A stretch of 64,000 nt of DNA. Origin: an uncultured Paracoccaceae bacterium. GTDB lineage: Bacteria; Pseudomonadota; Alphaproteobacteria; Rhodobacterales; Rhodobacteraceae. The notes under the pieces are model-generated. The model searched no databases. It saw nothing but the letters and a program-made list of their open reading frames with translations, and was not told the DNA's origin. Of the stretch, positions 63,104 to 64,000 are shown one piece after another; position 1 is the first letter of the stretch; the number at the start of each line of letters is the position of its first letter. Both the position numbers and the translations under genes were made by a program. The DNA lies in contig CANLVP010000002.1 of assembly GCA_947494675.1 (NCBI GenBank), positions 682,001 to 746,000 of the forward strand. Direction: 5' to 3'.

Positions 63104-64000
63104 ATGGCCGAGAAAAAAGGCAGAAACCCCTTTGTCTGGATCATCATGATCCTGCTCTTCGTCGGCCTTCTGGGCTTTGGCACCGGGGGCTTGGGCGGCA
63201 ACATCCGCAGCCTTGGCACTGTGGGCGACAAGGACGTCAGCATCGCCGCCTACCAAAACGGGTTGAACCAGCAGCTCCGCGCGTTTGAGGCACAGACAGG
63301 CCAGCGCGTCACCTTTGGCCAGGCCCGCGAAATCGGCCTTGATGCCGCCGTGCTGCAACAGCTCATTGCCGAACGCACCCTTGACAACGAAGTGGCCGAA
63401 CTGGGCATTTCCGTCGGCGACGCCCGCGTCCGCGAAGAGGTGCTGCGCGTTCCGGCCTTCCAAAACCTCTCGGGCGAGTTCGACCGGGAGGCTTACCGCC
63501 TGACGCTGCAACGCTCCGGCATGTCCGAGGCGGATTTTGAGGCATCGATCCGTGACGAAATCGCCCGCACCCTGCTGCAGGGCGCGGTTGTCGGTGGCGT
63601 GCCGACCCCTGAGCCCTTTGCGGCCGCCGTGATCGATTTTGCCTCCAAGACCCGCGACATCACCTATGCCAACGTCACCGCAGACATGCTGACCGAACCG
63701 CTGCCCGGCCCGACAGAGGCTGACCTACAGGCGTTCTATGACGCAAACCCCGACCTTTTCACCGCCCCTGAATCCCGCGCCATCACATATGCTTGGATGA
63801 CGCCCGAGATGATCCAGGACAGCATCACCGTGGACGAGCAAGAGCTGCGCGACCTTTATGAGACCCGCATCGCCGATTTCGTCCGCCCCGAACGCCGCCT
63901 TGTGGAACGCCTTGTTTACGCAGGCGAAACCCCAGCGGCAGAGGCGCTGGCCCGCTTGACTGCGGGTGAGGCTGACTTTGACACGCTGGTCGCAGATCGC
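63104..64000 (+). CDS. ppiD: SurA/PpiD-type peptidyl-prolyl isomerase, N-terminal part
   Basis: The frame opens with ATG at 63104 after AAAGGA and is still open at the window end (299 codons seen). It has a short cytosolic head (MAEKKGRNPFVW), one transmembrane anchor (about 12-30, IIMILLFVGLLGFGTGG), then a periplasmic SurA_N chaperone domain (DVSIAAYQNGLNQQLRAFEA, LDAAVLQQLIAERTLDNEVA, SGEFDREAYRLTLQRSG). This is the layout of PpiD, a membrane-tethered folding factor for exported proteins. The parvulin domain would lie beyond the edge. Confidence 0.88.
   Translation, partial: MAEKKGRNPFVWIIMILLFVGLLGFGTGGLGGNIRSLGTVGDKDVSIAAYQNGLNQQLRAFEAQTGQRVTFGQAREIGLDAAVLQQLIAERTLDNEVAELGISVGDARVREEVLRVPAFQNLSGEFDREAYRLTLQRSGMSEADFEASIRDEIARTLLQGAVVGGVPTPEPFAAAVIDFASKTRDITYANVTADMLTEPLPGPTEADLQAFYDANPDLFTAPESRAITYAWMTPEMIQDSITVDEQELRDLYETRIADFVRPERRLVERLVYAGETPAAEALARLTAGEADFDTLVADR

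Overview
The window reads as the chromosome of a Rhodobacteraceae (Roseobacter-group) alphaproteobacterium. The grounds are the G+C-rich coding style, an Entner-Doudoroff zwf-pgl-pgi cluster, cobalamin genes together with a B12-dependent ribonucleotide reductase, a non-pyrrolysine MttB homologue, a TupBCA tungstate importer, an HNH protein and a CpaA-like protein of the kind common in that order, and short intergenic inverted repeats typical of the group. This taxonomic statement is inference from gene content; no search was run.

Region 1 (about 1-12.0 kb) is an integrated mobile element, almost entirely on the minus strand. From its right end it carries a 14-bp match to a tRNA-Gly 3' end (candidate att core), four copies of a 12-bp repeat in the integrase leader, a P4-type tyrosine integrase with a strong terminator, 10-bp-period iterons, an AlpA-like regulator, a primase-polymerase, a run of short translationally coupled genes, an HK97-type portal gene with a probable frameshift near its end, a prohead protease, and a short ORF interrupted by an amber codon. 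No intact terminase large subunit or major capsid gene is visible. The architecture resembles a capsid-forming phage satellite or a decayed prophage. An A+T-richer insert (about 0.9-5.1 kb) carries a large membrane-anchored pentapeptide-repeat protein and a RusA-like resolvase. Two further small genes and the start of a DUF488 gene lie at the left edge.

Region 2 (12-29 kb) is core metabolism. It holds a CpaA-like protein lacking its second catalytic aspartate; pgi-pgl-zwf preceded by a 16-bp perfect palindrome; an HNH protein; a diguanylate cyclase; a coupled cbiD-cobK-glycosylase-esterase run; divergent cobA-cobB; an MFS transporter; and a coupled cysS-cimA-methyltransferase-NDUFAF6-like operon.

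Region 3 (29-53 kb) has many short transcription units: a di-haem oxidoreductase; a divergent SoxR locus with an 18-bp palindrome driving an unlisted 59-aa gene plus a VOC protein; ada; an outer-membrane beta-barrel; an MttB homologue; anmK and tyrS; an NhaP-type antiporter; a PhzF-like protein; fur; enolase; and tupBCA.

Region 4 (53-64 kb) contains nrdJ, flanked downstream by tandem copies of a terminator-plus-97-bp repeat and upstream by operator-like repeats. It continues with tRNA-Pro(TGG), a DUF192 protein, a double cold-shock protein, pdxH, fabI, a xanthine phosphoribosyltransferase, an aminotransferase and the start of a PpiD/SurA-type folding factor that runs off the right edge. B12 synthesis (19-23 kb) and the B12-dependent nrdJ probably belong to the same physiology.
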